DNA from: Desulfovirgula thermocuniculi DSM 16036
GTDB taxonomy: Bacteria; Bacillota; Desulfotomaculia; Desulfotomaculales; Desulfovirgulaceae
Direction: 5' to 3'
Length of the DNA: 64,000 nucleotides
Assembly: GCF_000429345.1 (NCBI RefSeq)
Contig: NZ_AUBR01000012.1
Span: 1 to 64,000 of the forward strand
Part shown: positions 1 through 9,646 of the stretch, one piece after another
How the letters are laid out: each line of letters starts with the position of its first letter
How positions within the stretch are numbered: the first letter of the stretch is position 1
Notes under the pieces: generated by a model
Told to the model about the DNA's origin: nothing
What the model saw: the letters and a program-made list of their open reading frames with translations, nothing else
Database searches by the model: none
Program-made: the position numbers and the translations under genes

Positions 1-249
1 ATCACGCGGGTGGAGCTGGCGGCCATCCTCAGCCGCGTGGTGGAGGCCAAGAAGGTGCCGCTGAGCGGTCAGGCCCCGGCCTTTGCCGACGCGTCGGCCA
101 TCCCGGCCTGGGCGAAGAACGCGGTTGAGACGGCAGCGAAGGCGGGCATAGTCTCCGGCTACGAGGACAGGACGTTCAGGCCGGACAAGCCCGTGACGCG
201 GGCGGAAGCCGCCTCCATGATCCTGCGGCTGCTGGAGAAGGTAAAGTAA
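1..249 (+). CDS. SLH-domain surface protein, C-terminal fragment
   Basis: This reading frame is open from the window edge and ends with TAA at 247-249, so only the last 82 residues are visible. They form an S-layer homology module: the segment GIVSGYEDRTFRPDKPVTRAEAA is the family signature, and an earlier ITRVELAAIL half-repeat precedes it. SLH domains anchor exported proteins to pyruvylated secondary cell-wall polymer in Bacillota. The protein was therefore probably secreted and bound to the wall through its C terminus. A strong terminator follows, separating it from the next surface-protein gene. The function of the missing N-terminal part cannot be inferred. Confidence 0.92.
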   Translation: MTRVELAAILSRVVEAKKVPLSGQAPAFADASAIPAWAKNAVETAAKAGIVSGYEDRTFRPDKPVTRAEAASMILRLLEKVK

Positions 250-306
250 AAGTGCACCAAAGAAAGATGTGCCAAAGACGATAAGCCATAAGAACATGTT
301 GCAGGG

Positions 307-339
307 AAGCCGCCTAGAGACAAGGCGGCTTCTTTTTTT
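307..339 (+). terminator. Rho-independent terminator after the SLH gene
   Basis: An 8-bp perfect stem (AAGCCGCC at 307-314 with GGCGGCTT at 324-331) has a 9-nt loop and is followed by a run of seven T residues. It ends transcription of the SLH-protein gene. Confidence 0.88.
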
Positions 340-389
340 AGAGGTCACGTGGTACTCCGATGCGGGTAAAAAATTTTTCCCCGCCCCCG

Positions 390-418
390 GGAACCTTTTG
401 CCCCTTTCAGTTGTCTAA
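390..418 (+). promoter_or_regulatory. ECF-sigma-type promoter for the surface protein
   Basis: GGAACC at 390-395 and GTCTAA at 413-418 are separated by 17 bp. This is the classic layout recognised by extracytoplasmic-function sigma factors: a GGAAC-type -35 and a CGTC/GTCTAA-type -10. No sigma-A hexamers of comparable quality are seen nearby. It would give a leader of roughly 215 nt before the ATG at 642. No ECF sigma gene lies in the window, so the cognate factor is unknown. Confidence 0.6.
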
Positions 419-641
419 TAAACCAGGTAGCCGAGGAAGGGCCGTCCAGGCGAGGAACGAGTCATCCTCCCAAGGAGGAAATCTGGGCGGGCGCGTAGAA
501 TATACCTTCCGCGGCAGAAATTTGCGAGGGGGTGAGGGCTCGGAAGGGATTAGTAGGTTGGCCAACCATTTCGGGAAGCGGCCGAGGGCCGCGGAGCAAG
601 TTGCGTAGAGCAAAAATTTTGAAGGAGGAGGCTAAAGCCGG
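419..641 (+). other. Long structured 5' leader of the surface-protein gene
   Basis: About 220 nt separate the predicted promoter from the ATG. The stretch has several strong local hairpins: TCCTCC/GGAGGA at 465-479, which would hide a GGAGG sequence; the palindrome GGTTGGCCAACC at 556-567; and GCGGCC/GGCCGC at 578-592. The ribosome-binding site AAGGAGGAGG (622-630) lies outside them. It matches no riboswitch class I can recognise. It may regulate or stabilise the mRNA of an abundant surface protein; that role is inference. Confidence 0.4.
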
Positions 642-3014
642 ATGAGGAGATTCCGCAGCAAGTGGATCGCCATCCTGGCCACTCTGGCACTGCTGGCGAC
701 CTTACTGGTGCCCATGGTAGGCCCGGCGGCGGCAAGCTGCACATATGGAATTTCAACCGTTAGAAATATTTCGCCGACAGTAGTTGGTAAAACCTATACG
801 TGGATTGGGGACATTTCTATCTATTTTGACCCTTCATCGATGTTAAGTGCTAATCCAGCAAAGGACTATGTAATTTTAACACTACCCGCAACACCTTCTG
901 GTTTTGTTCTTGCGGGAAGCTCTAGCGGTGGCAACGTAACGTCTGCCAATTTGGACACTCCCGCTTATGCTTACAGCGGTGACAATGCGCTTGTAAAAGG
1001 AAACGGCGATGTATCTGTAGAGCAACTTGATGCGCGGACTATAAAAATTACCTTGAATAGGATATCAAATACCGGTAGGCCTGGCTTGATTGTATTAAAG
1101 GGACTCTACCTGTTCGTGCCTTCGGGGACGCCTTCAGGAGAGGTTAAGATGAAGGCATCCGCATCAGCGTCCTCGATATTTAGCAGTGGTGAACTTACGA
1201 TTGCAAAAGTTGGGACGGCAACAGTTTACCTCATCAATGAAAGCCAGCCTGTCTTTGGTTCCGAAGGAACAACTTCCGATAACCCAGTTGTAATTGGCGT
1301 TAAGGAAGGTACTGCTGGTGCATTCCAAGGTGGTGTAAACAGCAACACCGTTAAGTTTAAGCTACCGCCCGGTTTTTCTTGGGATAATCCAATAGTTGAT
1401 CAGGTCTTTTGGCCTGCGAACTTCACGGCAAGCGGCAATCAAATACTCAAAGACGGGACGACTCCAGTGCTGAAGCTACAAGTAGGCGGAGATAATAATC
1501 GTGAGCTACAGATTGTAGCGCTGGTTGACTTGAACCAAAACGCTTACGGCCTGTACTTCAACATCAAAGCTAACGTCAAGGTCGATGAAACAACAGCACG
1601 TCAGGGCGATGTTGTAGTGCAGGTAAGCGGCGAAAGCACCGTATCGCCTTCAACACTTACGATTGGTAAGTATGGTGAGTATTCCGCATCTATTAAGGCG
1701 CTCGATGCTCCTCAGATTATAGCCGGTAAGAATGGTGAAAAACTTGGTAGCTTTGCAATTGAAGAAGCTATTCCTGGAAGTTTGTTGAATAACCGCACAA
1801 TTACTTTAACACTCCCGGCAAACGTTAAATGGGTAAGCCTGCCGAATGTCGATGCCAGTGCGACTACATGGGGCAATGTGACGAGGGTTGATTGGGAATC
1901 CATCAGCTCCGACTACAGGACAATAAAAGGTACGGTTAGGACAACAGGTGGCACAACTGGCACTGCAGCAAAGCTTGTTTTCAAAGATGCCGAGGTAATC
2001 ACATCTGCCGACTTTACCGGAGACCTGGTAGTTGAAATAGCAGGCAGCCAAGGATTTACTGGTACAATGACCTTAGGTAAAGTTGTATCACCTGTTAAAG
2101 TAACAGTAAATAACAAACCAAACGTGATTATTGGTAAGAACAATCAATCTGCTGCAGACGTTACAATTGAGGAGATATCTGCTGGTGTAATTGCTGGTAC
2201 AGTAACAAGAAGCGAATTTGACGCAGCAAACAGGTTGGTAACAACAAATAGCAGCGCAACTGGTCAAGCTAAGCTGGTAATCGCCCTCCCGGATGGCGTC
2301 AAGTTCGCATCTGCACCAAAAGTTGAAGTAACCAAGGGCAACCTGCAGCTTGAGGCTGGAAACATTGTAAGCTACATTGCGAAGGATAAGACATATTATG
2401 AGATTCCGGTTAAAGCATCAAGCACAGAACCCAGCACAATTAAGATTAGCGGGATCATGCTTAATATCGACCGTACTGTTCCAGAAGGTGACTTAAAACT
2501 GTATGTGGGCGGTAGTGCTCTCTATGATGAAGGAGTAGCAGCTAACGGTTATGAATATGACGGTTATATCTTTACGCCGTACAGATATTCAGCAGAAGCA
2601 GTAATAGCTAACTGCGTAACACCTGCTCCTGTTGAGCAAAAAGCCACCGCTACCTTCAAGGTCGGCGAAGCCAAGTTCACCGTGAACGGCGTGGAGCAAA
2701 CCATGGACGTGGCGCCGTACGTGAAGAACGGCCGCACCTACCTGCCGGTGAGGTATGTGGCCATGGCCCTGGGCGTTGCTCCCGAGAACATCTACTATGC
2801 TGACGGCGTGGTCACCCTGCTCAAGGGCGGCGTGGCCGTGCAGCTGACCATCGGCAGCAACGTCCTGAAGGTCAACGGCGCCGAGATCAAGATGGACGTT
2901 CCCGCCGAGATCTCCAACGGCCGCACCATGCTGCCGTTCCGCTGGGTGGCTCAAGCCCTGGGCGCCAGCGTCAGCTGGGATGAGGCTACCCAGACCGTCA
3001 GCATGACCCTGTAA
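642..3014 (+). CDS. Secreted repeat-containing surface protein with C-terminal PF07833 stalk domain
   Basis: A 790-residue exported protein. An N-terminal Sec signal peptide (positive MRRFRSKW, hydrophobic core, AAA cleavage region near residue 31) is followed by three divergent repeats of about 140-155 residues beginning near 185, 340 and 475. Each repeat opens with a (L)TIGK-like strand, then an xGxxEE-type turn, then an LP-G-V/F-x-W/F motif. Residues 668-790 are a copper-amine-oxidase N-terminal-like domain (PF07833), with paired NGRTYLPVRYVA and NGRTMLPFRWVA signatures; this is a common wall or stalk module in anaerobic Bacillota. The central part is clearly AT-richer and uses different codons from the GC-rich signal and C-terminal ends. 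That suggests rapid diversification or an imported core. It probably belongs to the S-layer or outer wall. The start is set by AAGGAGGAGG 11 nt upstream. Confidence 0.85.
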   Translation: MRRFRSKWIAILATLALLATLLVPMVGPAAASCTYGISTVRNISPTVVGKTYTWIGDISIYFDPSSMLSANPAKDYVILTLPATPSGFVLAGSSSGGNVTSANLDTPAYAYSGDNALVKGNGDVSVEQLDARTIKITLNRISNTGRPGLIVLKGLYLFVPSGTPSGEVKMKASASASSIFSSGELTIAKVGTATVYLINESQPVFGSEGTTSDNPVVIGVKEGTAGAFQGGVNSNTVKFKLPPGFSWDNPIVDQVFWPANFTASGNQILKDGTTPVLKLQVGGDNNRELQIVALVDLNQNAYGLYFNIKANVKVDETTARQGDVVVQVSGESTVSPSTLTIGKYGEYSASIKALDAPQIIAGKNGEKLGSFAIEEAIPGSLLNNRTITLTLPANVKWVSLPNVDASATTWGNVTRVDWESISSDYRTIKGTVRTTGGTTGTAAKLVFKDAEVITSADFTGDLVVEIAGSQGFTGTMTLGKVVSPVKVTVNNKPNVIIGKNNQSAADVTIEEISAGVIAGTVTRSEFDAANRLVTTNSSATGQAKLVIALPDGVKFASAPKVEVTKGNLQLEAGNIVSYIAKDKTYYEIPVKASSTEPSTIKISGIMLNIDRTVPEGDLKLYVGGSALYDEGVAANGYEYDGYIFTPYRYSAEAVIANCVTPAPVEQKATATFKVGEAKFTVNGVEQTMDVAPYVKNGRTYLPVRYVAMALGVAPENIYYADGVVTLLKGGVAVQLTIGSNVLKVNGAEIKMDVPAEISNGRTMLPFRWVAQALGASVSWDEATQTVSMTL

Positions 3015-3030
3015 CCATCGCCGCACCGCG

Positions 3031-3066
3031 AGGGCCCGGATGGAACGATCCGGGCCCTTGATTTTT
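3031..3066 (+). terminator. Rho-independent terminator after the surface-protein gene
   Basis: A perfect 11-bp stem (3031-3041 with 3048-3058) with a 6-nt loop is followed by a T-rich tail ending at 3066. Confidence 0.9.
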
Positions 3067-3079
3067 GCAAAGTAGGTGA

Positions 3080-3096
3080 CACAATTGTGATATAAT
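3080..3096 (+). promoter_or_regulatory. Toxin-antitoxin promoter -10 box with overlapping palindromic operator
   Basis: TATAAT at 3091-3096 lies 40 nt before the antitoxin start. Immediately upstream is the perfect palindrome CACAATTGTG (3080-3089), in the spacer where an autorepressor would block RNA polymerase. A TTGCAA at 3065-3070 is a poorly spaced -35 candidate. Autoregulation through such palindromes is standard for Phd/YefM-type antitoxins; binding here is inferred. Confidence 0.5.
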
Positions 3097-3135
3097 AATA
3101 TAACAGCAGGCTTTATGAGGAGGAGTAGAAGAGCT

Positions 3136-3426
3136 ATGAAATTTGTTACCGTGCGCGACCTGCGGTTGCACGGGAGGGAAATCTGGAATGTTCTCCGCGC
3201 GGGCGAAGAAGCGGTCCTCACCTACAACGGGAGACCGGTAGCACTCCTCATCGGCATACAGGAGGGTGGGCTGGAGGAAACCGTCCGCCTGATACGGCGG
3301 GCTCGGGCCCAGGCGGCCGTCTCGCGCATACGCGAGCGCGCCCGCGCCCTGGGGTTGGACAAAATGAGCGAAAGGGACATTGAAGCCGAAATCAAGGCGG
3401 CAAGGCGCGCGCGGCAATCATGGTGA
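3136..3426 (+). CDS. Phd/YefM-like antitoxin
   Basis: A 96-residue protein whose first 45 residues (KFVTVRDLRLHGREIWNVLRAGEEAVLTYNGRPVALLI in outline) match the DNA-binding, dimerising fold of Phd/YefM antitoxins. The charged, helical C terminus would neutralise the toxin. The ATG at 3136 is preferred because AGGAGG at 3118-3123 is correctly spaced for it and would overlap the earlier in-frame ATG at 3115. The stop overlaps the PIN gene start by 7 nt, so translation is probably coupled. A palindrome at the promoter fits autorepression. Confidence 0.85.
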   Translation: MKFVTVRDLRLHGREIWNVLRAGEEAVLTYNGRPVALLIGIQEGGLEETVRLIRRARAQAAVSRIRERARALGLDKMSERDIEAEIKAARRARQSW

Positions 3427-3866
3427 AAATTGTCTTGGACACCAACGTGCTCGTTTCGGCTCTCCTGAGCCCCTACGGCCCAGCAGCGCGCGTATTGGAT
3501 GCGGTCCTCACCGGGCAGATATCTCTTATCTTCGATGACCGTATCCTGCGTGAATATGAGGATGTGCTGTGCAGGGAACGCTTCGGGTTTGCGCCGGAGG
3601 ACGTGAAAGCGCTCCTGGACTTCATCCGTTCTGAAGGCCTGGGGATCGTCGCGCCGCCACTTAATATCGCGCTGCCGGACCCAGATGATCTAATGTTCGT
3701 GGAGGTTGCCGTAGCGGGGGACGCCGATGCCCTCGTGACGGGCAATAAGAAGCATTTCCCGGAGAGCTGCTGTGGTGGGATACCCGTTATATCGCCAGCG
3801 GAAATAATTTCGTGGGAAAAGGATCCGCTGCGGGGCTTATTGCGGAGGATGGATACCGGGCGGTAG
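3420..3866 (+). CDS. PIN-domain toxin (putative endoribonuclease)
   Basis: A 148-residue PIN-domain protein of the family annotated as putative toxin component. The acidic catalytic set is present: D7 in LDTNVLVSAL, E45, D90 in the LPDPDD motif and D101/D103 in GDADALVTGN. These residues bind Mg/Mn for RNA cleavage in PIN toxins. It overlaps the Phd-like antitoxin gene by 7 nt, the classical antitoxin-first arrangement. Length and active site are intact, so it is probably functional. The target RNA is unknown. A weak terminator follows at 3909-3929. Confidence 0.87.
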   Translation: MVKIVLDTNVLVSALLSPYGPAARVLDAVLTGQISLIFDDRILREYEDVLCRERFGFAPEDVKALLDFIRSEGLGIVAPPLNIALPDPDDLMFVEVAVAGDADALVTGNKKHFPESCCGGIPVISPAEIISWEKDPLRGLLRRMDTGR

Positions 3867-3908
3867 TAGCTGGAGTAAGGGAGCTGCCTACGGAAGCCGT
3901 AGGGTCAA

Positions 3909-3929
3909 GATGCCTCCGTCGGCATTTTT
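3909..3929 (+). terminator. Small terminator after the toxin-antitoxin pair
   Basis: A 5-bp stem ATGCC/GGCAT (3910-3914, 3921-3925) with a TCCGTC loop is followed by TTTT. A separate 7-bp hairpin CCTACGG/CCGTAGG at 3887-3903 precedes it. Together they could terminate transcription; each alone is modest. Confidence 0.5.
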
Positions 3930-3974
3930 CGCCGCCAACCTGCCCGGTTCACGATATGTTGACAATATCATGCA

Positions 3975-4047
3975 TTATCAACAATTTTTCCATAACGCCG
4001 AACTGTTGGGCGGCAAGTTATCAACAAACTTATCCACATTATCCACA
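3975..4047 (+). promoter_or_regulatory. Cluster of four head-to-tail DnaA boxes
   Basis: Two TTATCAACA boxes (3975-3983, 4018-4026) and two perfect TTATCCACA boxes (4030-4038, 4039-4047) all point the same way; the last two abut exactly. Box 2 to box 3 is 12 bp start to start and box 3 to box 4 is 9 bp. This is non-coding sequence between the PIN toxin and hpf. No dnaA, dnaN, parAB or rep gene is in the window. A DnaA-titrating or regulatory cluster like those outside oriC in Bacillus subtilis is more likely than an active origin. A leftover plasmid origin beside the toxin-antitoxin pair is the alternative. Confidence 0.7.
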
Positions 4048-4144
4048 GGGGGTTTTAATTTGGCGGCGGGGGTAGATTTTTTTGCCAGTCCCCTTGCAGG
4101 AATTGCCTCTGGCAGCGGGAATAATATTTAACACCCCACAGCAA

Positions 4145-4212
4145 CGACGAGCAATTTTGCCGAGATAAGCTCGTCACTTATGGTAAGTTTAGCGGGGCAA
4201 AATTGCTCGTCG
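4145..4212. repeat. 17-bp perfect inverted repeat in the hpf leader
   Basis: The arm CGACGAGCAATTTTGCC (4145-4161) is repeated inverted at 4196-4212 with a 34-nt spacer that itself contains ATAAG/CTTAT. It ends just before the hpf Shine-Dalgarno site (AAAGGAG, 4218-4224). It could be a leader-RNA stem, a protein-binding dyad or the remains of a small mobile repeat. There is no T-run, so it is not a terminator. Confidence 0.85.
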
Positions 4213-4233
4213 AGGGAAAGGAGCTGGTGCAAG

Positions 4234-4755
4234 TTGCGACTGCAGGTGCGGGGAAGGAATATGGAAGTCACAGATGCCCTCAGGGACTATGTGGAAAAGC
4301 GCCTGGGCAAGCTGAAAAAGTACCTGGAGGTCATCAGCGACGTGCAGGTGGTCCTGGCGGTGGAGGGGGACTCCCACCGCGTGGAGGTGACCATCCCCCT
4401 GGGGGGCGTGATCCTGCGCGGCGAGGAGGTCACCGCAGATATGTACGCCTCCATCGATCTGGTGGTGGAGAAGCTGGAGAAACAGATCGAGCGCTACAAG
4501 GGCCGGCTGCTGCGACGCTACGAGAAGGGAGCATCTGAGGCCAGGGCCGCCGGTCAGAAGGAGGAAGAGGAGGCCCCCCGGGTGGTGCGCACCAAGCGCT
4601 TTGCCATTAAGCCCATGACCGTGGACGAGGCCATCATGCAGATGAACCTCCTGGGGCACAGCTTTTTCGTCTTTTCCAACGCCGAGACCAACGAGGTGAA
4701 CGTGCTCTACCGCCGCCGCGACGGCAACTACGGCCTCATTGAACCGGAGTATTAA
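4234..4755 (+). CDS. hpf: Ribosome hibernation promoting factor, long form
   Basis: A 173-residue long HPF. The N-terminal domain (about 1-100, LQVRGRNMEVTDALRDYVEKRLGKLKKYL) binds the 30S decoding region. The C-terminal domain (about 118-173, VVRTKRFAIKPMTVDEAIMQMNLLGHSFFVF in outline) makes the dimer interface that joins two ribosomes into 100S particles in stationary phase. The TTG at 4234 is chosen as start because AAAGGAG lies 9 nt upstream and the family starts at this position; the ATG at 4180 falls inside the inverted repeat. The hpf-secA-prfB order is conserved in Bacillota. Confidence 0.95.
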   Translation: MRLQVRGRNMEVTDALRDYVEKRLGKLKKYLEVISDVQVVLAVEGDSHRVEVTIPLGGVILRGEEVTADMYASIDLVVEKLEKQIERYKGRLLRRYEKGASEARAAGQKEEEEAPRVVRTKRFAIKPMTVDEAIMQMNLLGHSFFVFSNAETNEVNVLYRRRDGNYGLIEPEY

Positions 4756-4794
4756 GTGTGCTAAAATATGCTGAGGTGGTTTGCCGCATTTTTT

Positions 4795-4864
4795 GCGGGG
4801 AGCGCTTTTCCCCGGCAGGCTGCTGCCGCCTGCCCAATCCGCGCGCGGGAAAAATGCTCCCCGC
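4795..4864 (+). other. Compound hairpin in the secA leader
   Basis: The hpf-secA gap folds on paper into a long stem: GCGGGGAGC (4795-4803) pairs perfectly with GCTCCCCGC (4856-4864). An imperfect continuation pairs 4804-4812 with 4847-4855. An inner hairpin forms from GGCAGGC (4814-4820) and GCCTGCC (4828-4834). There is no T-run. It may control readthrough or secA translation; no function is proven. Confidence 0.5.
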
Positions 4865-4888
4865 TTTGCTGGATTTGAGGTGGCATTT

Positions 4889-7510
<2,622 letters not shown>

Positions 7511-7526
7511 GAGGAGGGGATGGGAC

Positions 7527-8646
7527 TTGCTTTACGAGCTGAACAGGCAGCTGGAAGAGCTGGGCAAGCGCATGGCGGATTTGAGGGTCTCTCTTTGACC
7601 TCGCCGCCGCAAAAGACAGGGTCGAGAAGCTGGAGGAGGCCATGCTGGAGCCGGGCTTCTGGGACGACCCGCGCCGGGCGCAGGCCGTGGTCCAGGAGCT
7701 GGCCGGCTTAAAGGAGCGCCTGGAGGACTTTGCGGCGCTGGAAAAGGCCTACGAGGACCTGCAGGTGCTCGTAGAACTCCTGAAAGAGGAAGAGGACGCC
7801 GACGCGCTGCAGGAGGCGGCGGAAGAGCTGAAAAAGCTCGCCCGCCGGGTGGAGGAGATGGAGCTGGAAATACTGCTTTCCGGGCCGTACGACCGCGGCA
7901 ACGCCATCGTCTCCCTGCACGCCGGGGCCGGGGGCACCGAGGCCCAGGACTGGGTGCAGATGCTCTTCCGCATGTACACCCGCTGGGCGGAAGAGAAGGG
8001 CTACACCGTCACCGTCCTGGACATGCTGCCCGGGGACGAGGCGGGCTTGAAAAGCGTCACCTTCCAGGTGGCCGGGCCCAACGCCTACGGCTACCTGCGT
8101 GCGGAAAAGGGCGTGCACCGGCTGGTGCGCATCTCCCCCTTTGACGCCGCCGGGAGGCGGCACACCTCCTTTGCCTCCGTGGACGTGCTGCCGGACTTGG
8201 ACGAGGACGTGGAGGTGGAGATCCGCCCGGAGGACCTGCGCATCGACACCTTCCGGGCCAGCGGGGCCGGCGGCCAGCACGTGAACAAGACCGAGTCCGC
8301 CGTGCGCATCACCCACCTGCCCACGGGCATCGTGGTCTCCTGCCAGAGCGAACGCTCCCAGCTGGCCAACCGCAACGCGGCCATGAAGTTGTTAAAGGCC
8401 AAGCTCCTGGACCTGGAGATGAAGAAGCGCGAGGCCGAGCTGGCCCAGCTGCGGGGGGAGCAGACGGAAATTGCCTGGGGCAACCAGATCCGCTCCTACG
8501 TCTTTCACCCCTACAGCCTGGTCAAGGACCACCGCACCGGGGTGGAGGTGGGCAACGTGCAATCAGTCATGGACGGGGAGATCGACGAGTTCATTGCCGC
8601 GTTCTTACGGGAAAAGGCCAGGGAGCAGGCCAAGAGGGCCTCTTAA
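7527..8646 (+). CDS. prfB: Peptide chain release factor 2 (programmed +1 frameshift)
   Basis: RF2 recognises UGA and UAA and triggers peptide release. It is encoded as join(7527..7595, 7597..8646), about 372 residues. The first 23 codons start at TTG 7527 behind GAGGAGGGG and end at an in-frame TGA (7596-7598). The rest continues in the +1 frame from GAC at 7597. The SPF tripeptide (RISPFDAAG) that reads stop codons and the catalytic GGQ motif ([13 protein letters not shown]) are both present. Low RF2 lets ribosomes slip, so the factor autoregulates. It follows secA by 16 nt, the usual Bacillota arrangement. Confidence 0.96.
7583..7599 (+). other. prfB programmed frameshift site
   Basis: The site reads AGG GTC TCT CTT TGA C: a Shine-Dalgarno-like GAGGG lies upstream of the slippery CTT codon and the in-frame TGA (7596-7598) followed by C, a poor termination context. 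This is the conserved RF2 autoregulatory signal. Confidence 0.93.
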
Positions 8647-8665
8647 AAAGGGGCCCTCTTTAATT
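8632..8665 (+). terminator. Terminator overlapping the prfB stop
   Basis: The 9-bp stem AAGAGGGCC (8632-8640) / GGCCCTCTT (8652-8660) spans the TAA stop and runs into TTAATT. The T-tract is short, so partial readthrough into the next gene is possible. Confidence 0.65.
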
Positions 8666-8753
8666 CCCGTGTCGTTTCCTGCAGGATTTTGCTCCGGGTG
8701 GTGAGAATAATAATGCTCTGTTTGCAGGGGGCGTTTGGCGCGGGGGTGAGAGG

Positions 8754-9620
8754 GTGAGAGGTGAGGTGGCGCGCGTGCTGAGCGAGATCCTGGGCGTTTC
8801 GCTGGGGGTGCTGCTGGTGGCCCTCGGCCTGGACCTCTTCCTGGTGCCCAACAAGATTGCCGCCGGCGGCGTGAGCGGCCTGGCCACGGTCATCTACCAC
8901 CTCACCGGCGCCCCCGTGGGCATGACCATGCTGGCCCTGAACGTGCCTCTATTTCTTTTGGCCGTCTACCGCCTGGGGCTGAGGTTCGGCTTTCGCTCCC
9001 TTTACGGCACGGTGAGCCTTTCCCTGGTGGTGGACGCCCTGGCGCCCTTCTTGCCCGTGCCCACGCACGATCCCCTCCTGGCCAGCATTTACGGGGGGGT
9101 GCTGAGCGGGCTGGGGCTGGGCCTGGTTTTCCGCTACCGGGGGACCACCGGCGGCACCGACCTGGCGGCGGCGGTCCTGCGCACCTACACGGGGGCCAAC
9201 GTGGGCCAGCTCCTCTTCCTGGTGGACGGGGCCATCGTGCTCGCGGCGGGTTTCTCTTTTCGCTCCTGGGAGCTGGCCATGTACGCCCTCATCACCATTT
9301 TCGTTACCTCCTGGCTCATCGACCAGGTGCAGGAGGGTATCAGCTACACCAAGGCCTTCTTCATCATCTCGCCCCGCGCGGAAGCAATTGCCCGGGCCGT
9401 GCTCCTCGAGCTCAACCGGGGCGCCACGGCCATAAAAGGACGGGGCATGTACACCGGCGAGGAGCGGGAGGTGCTACTGGTGGTGGTCAACCGCGCGGAG
9501 GTCACGCGGTTAAAGGACCTGGTCTACCGGGAGGACCCCCGGGCCTTCGTCATCCTGGCCGACGTGCACGAGGTGCTGGGGGAAGGTTTCAAGGACTGGC
9601 GGGAGTACTACCGGCGCTGA
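8754..9620 (+). CDS. YitT/DUF2179 family membrane protein
   Basis: A 288-residue integral membrane protein. The N-terminal two thirds contain about five or six hydrophobic segments with the family signature ([24 protein letters not shown], and later [13 protein letters not shown]). The C-terminal 90 residues form the soluble DUF2179 domain ([26 protein letters not shown]). B. subtilis has a YitT-family gene (yvjA) at the same place after prfB, so position supports orthology. The molecular role is unknown; transport has been proposed for the family. The start (GTG 8754) is uncertain, with other GTG codons close by. Confidence 0.88.
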   Translation: MRGEVARVLSEILGVSLGVLLVALGLDLFLVPNKIAAGGVSGLATVIYHLTGAPVGMTMLALNVPLFLLAVYRLGLRFGFRSLYGTVSLSLVVDALAPFLPVPTHDPLLASIYGGVLSGLGLGLVFRYRGTTGGTDLAAAVLRTYTGANVGQLLFLVDGAIVLAAGFSFRSWELAMYALITIFVTSWLIDQVQEGISYTKAFFIISPRAEAIARAVLLELNRGATAIKGRGMYTGEEREVLLVVVNRAEVTRLKDLVYREDPRAFVILADVHEVLGEGFKDWREYYRR

Positions 9621-9646
9621 CTTTACTTTACAAGGGGTGCTTTTTC

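Noticed and set aside
419-445. ACCAGGTAGCCG resembling the 3' part of a c-di-GMP-I (GEMM) riboswitch
   Set aside because: The conserved core (GCAAA segments and tetraloop stem) is missing and the match sits at the 5' end of the transcript, so it is coincidental.
360-608. 82-codon open frame in the surface-protein leader
   Set aside because: It starts before the predicted ECF promoter, has no Shine-Dalgarno site and has arbitrary composition; the stretch is better explained as promoter and leader.
2589-3221. 210-codon minus-strand frame opposite the surface-protein gene end
   Set aside because: It crosses a strong terminator and the toxin-antitoxin promoter and has His/Gln-rich antisense composition typical of frames opposite GC-rich genes.
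3958-4100. A functional chromosomal oriC
   Set aside because: DnaA boxes are present but dnaA, dnaN, recF, gyrB and rpmH are not nearby and no clear unwinding element or DnaA-trio array is seen.
3812-4131. Short frames across the DnaA-box region
   Set aside because: They run through terminator hairpins and the box cluster, lack ribosome-binding sites and resemble no family.
4145-4212. Insertion-sequence ends
   Set aside because: The inverted repeat encloses only 34 bp, with no transposase and no visible target-site duplication.
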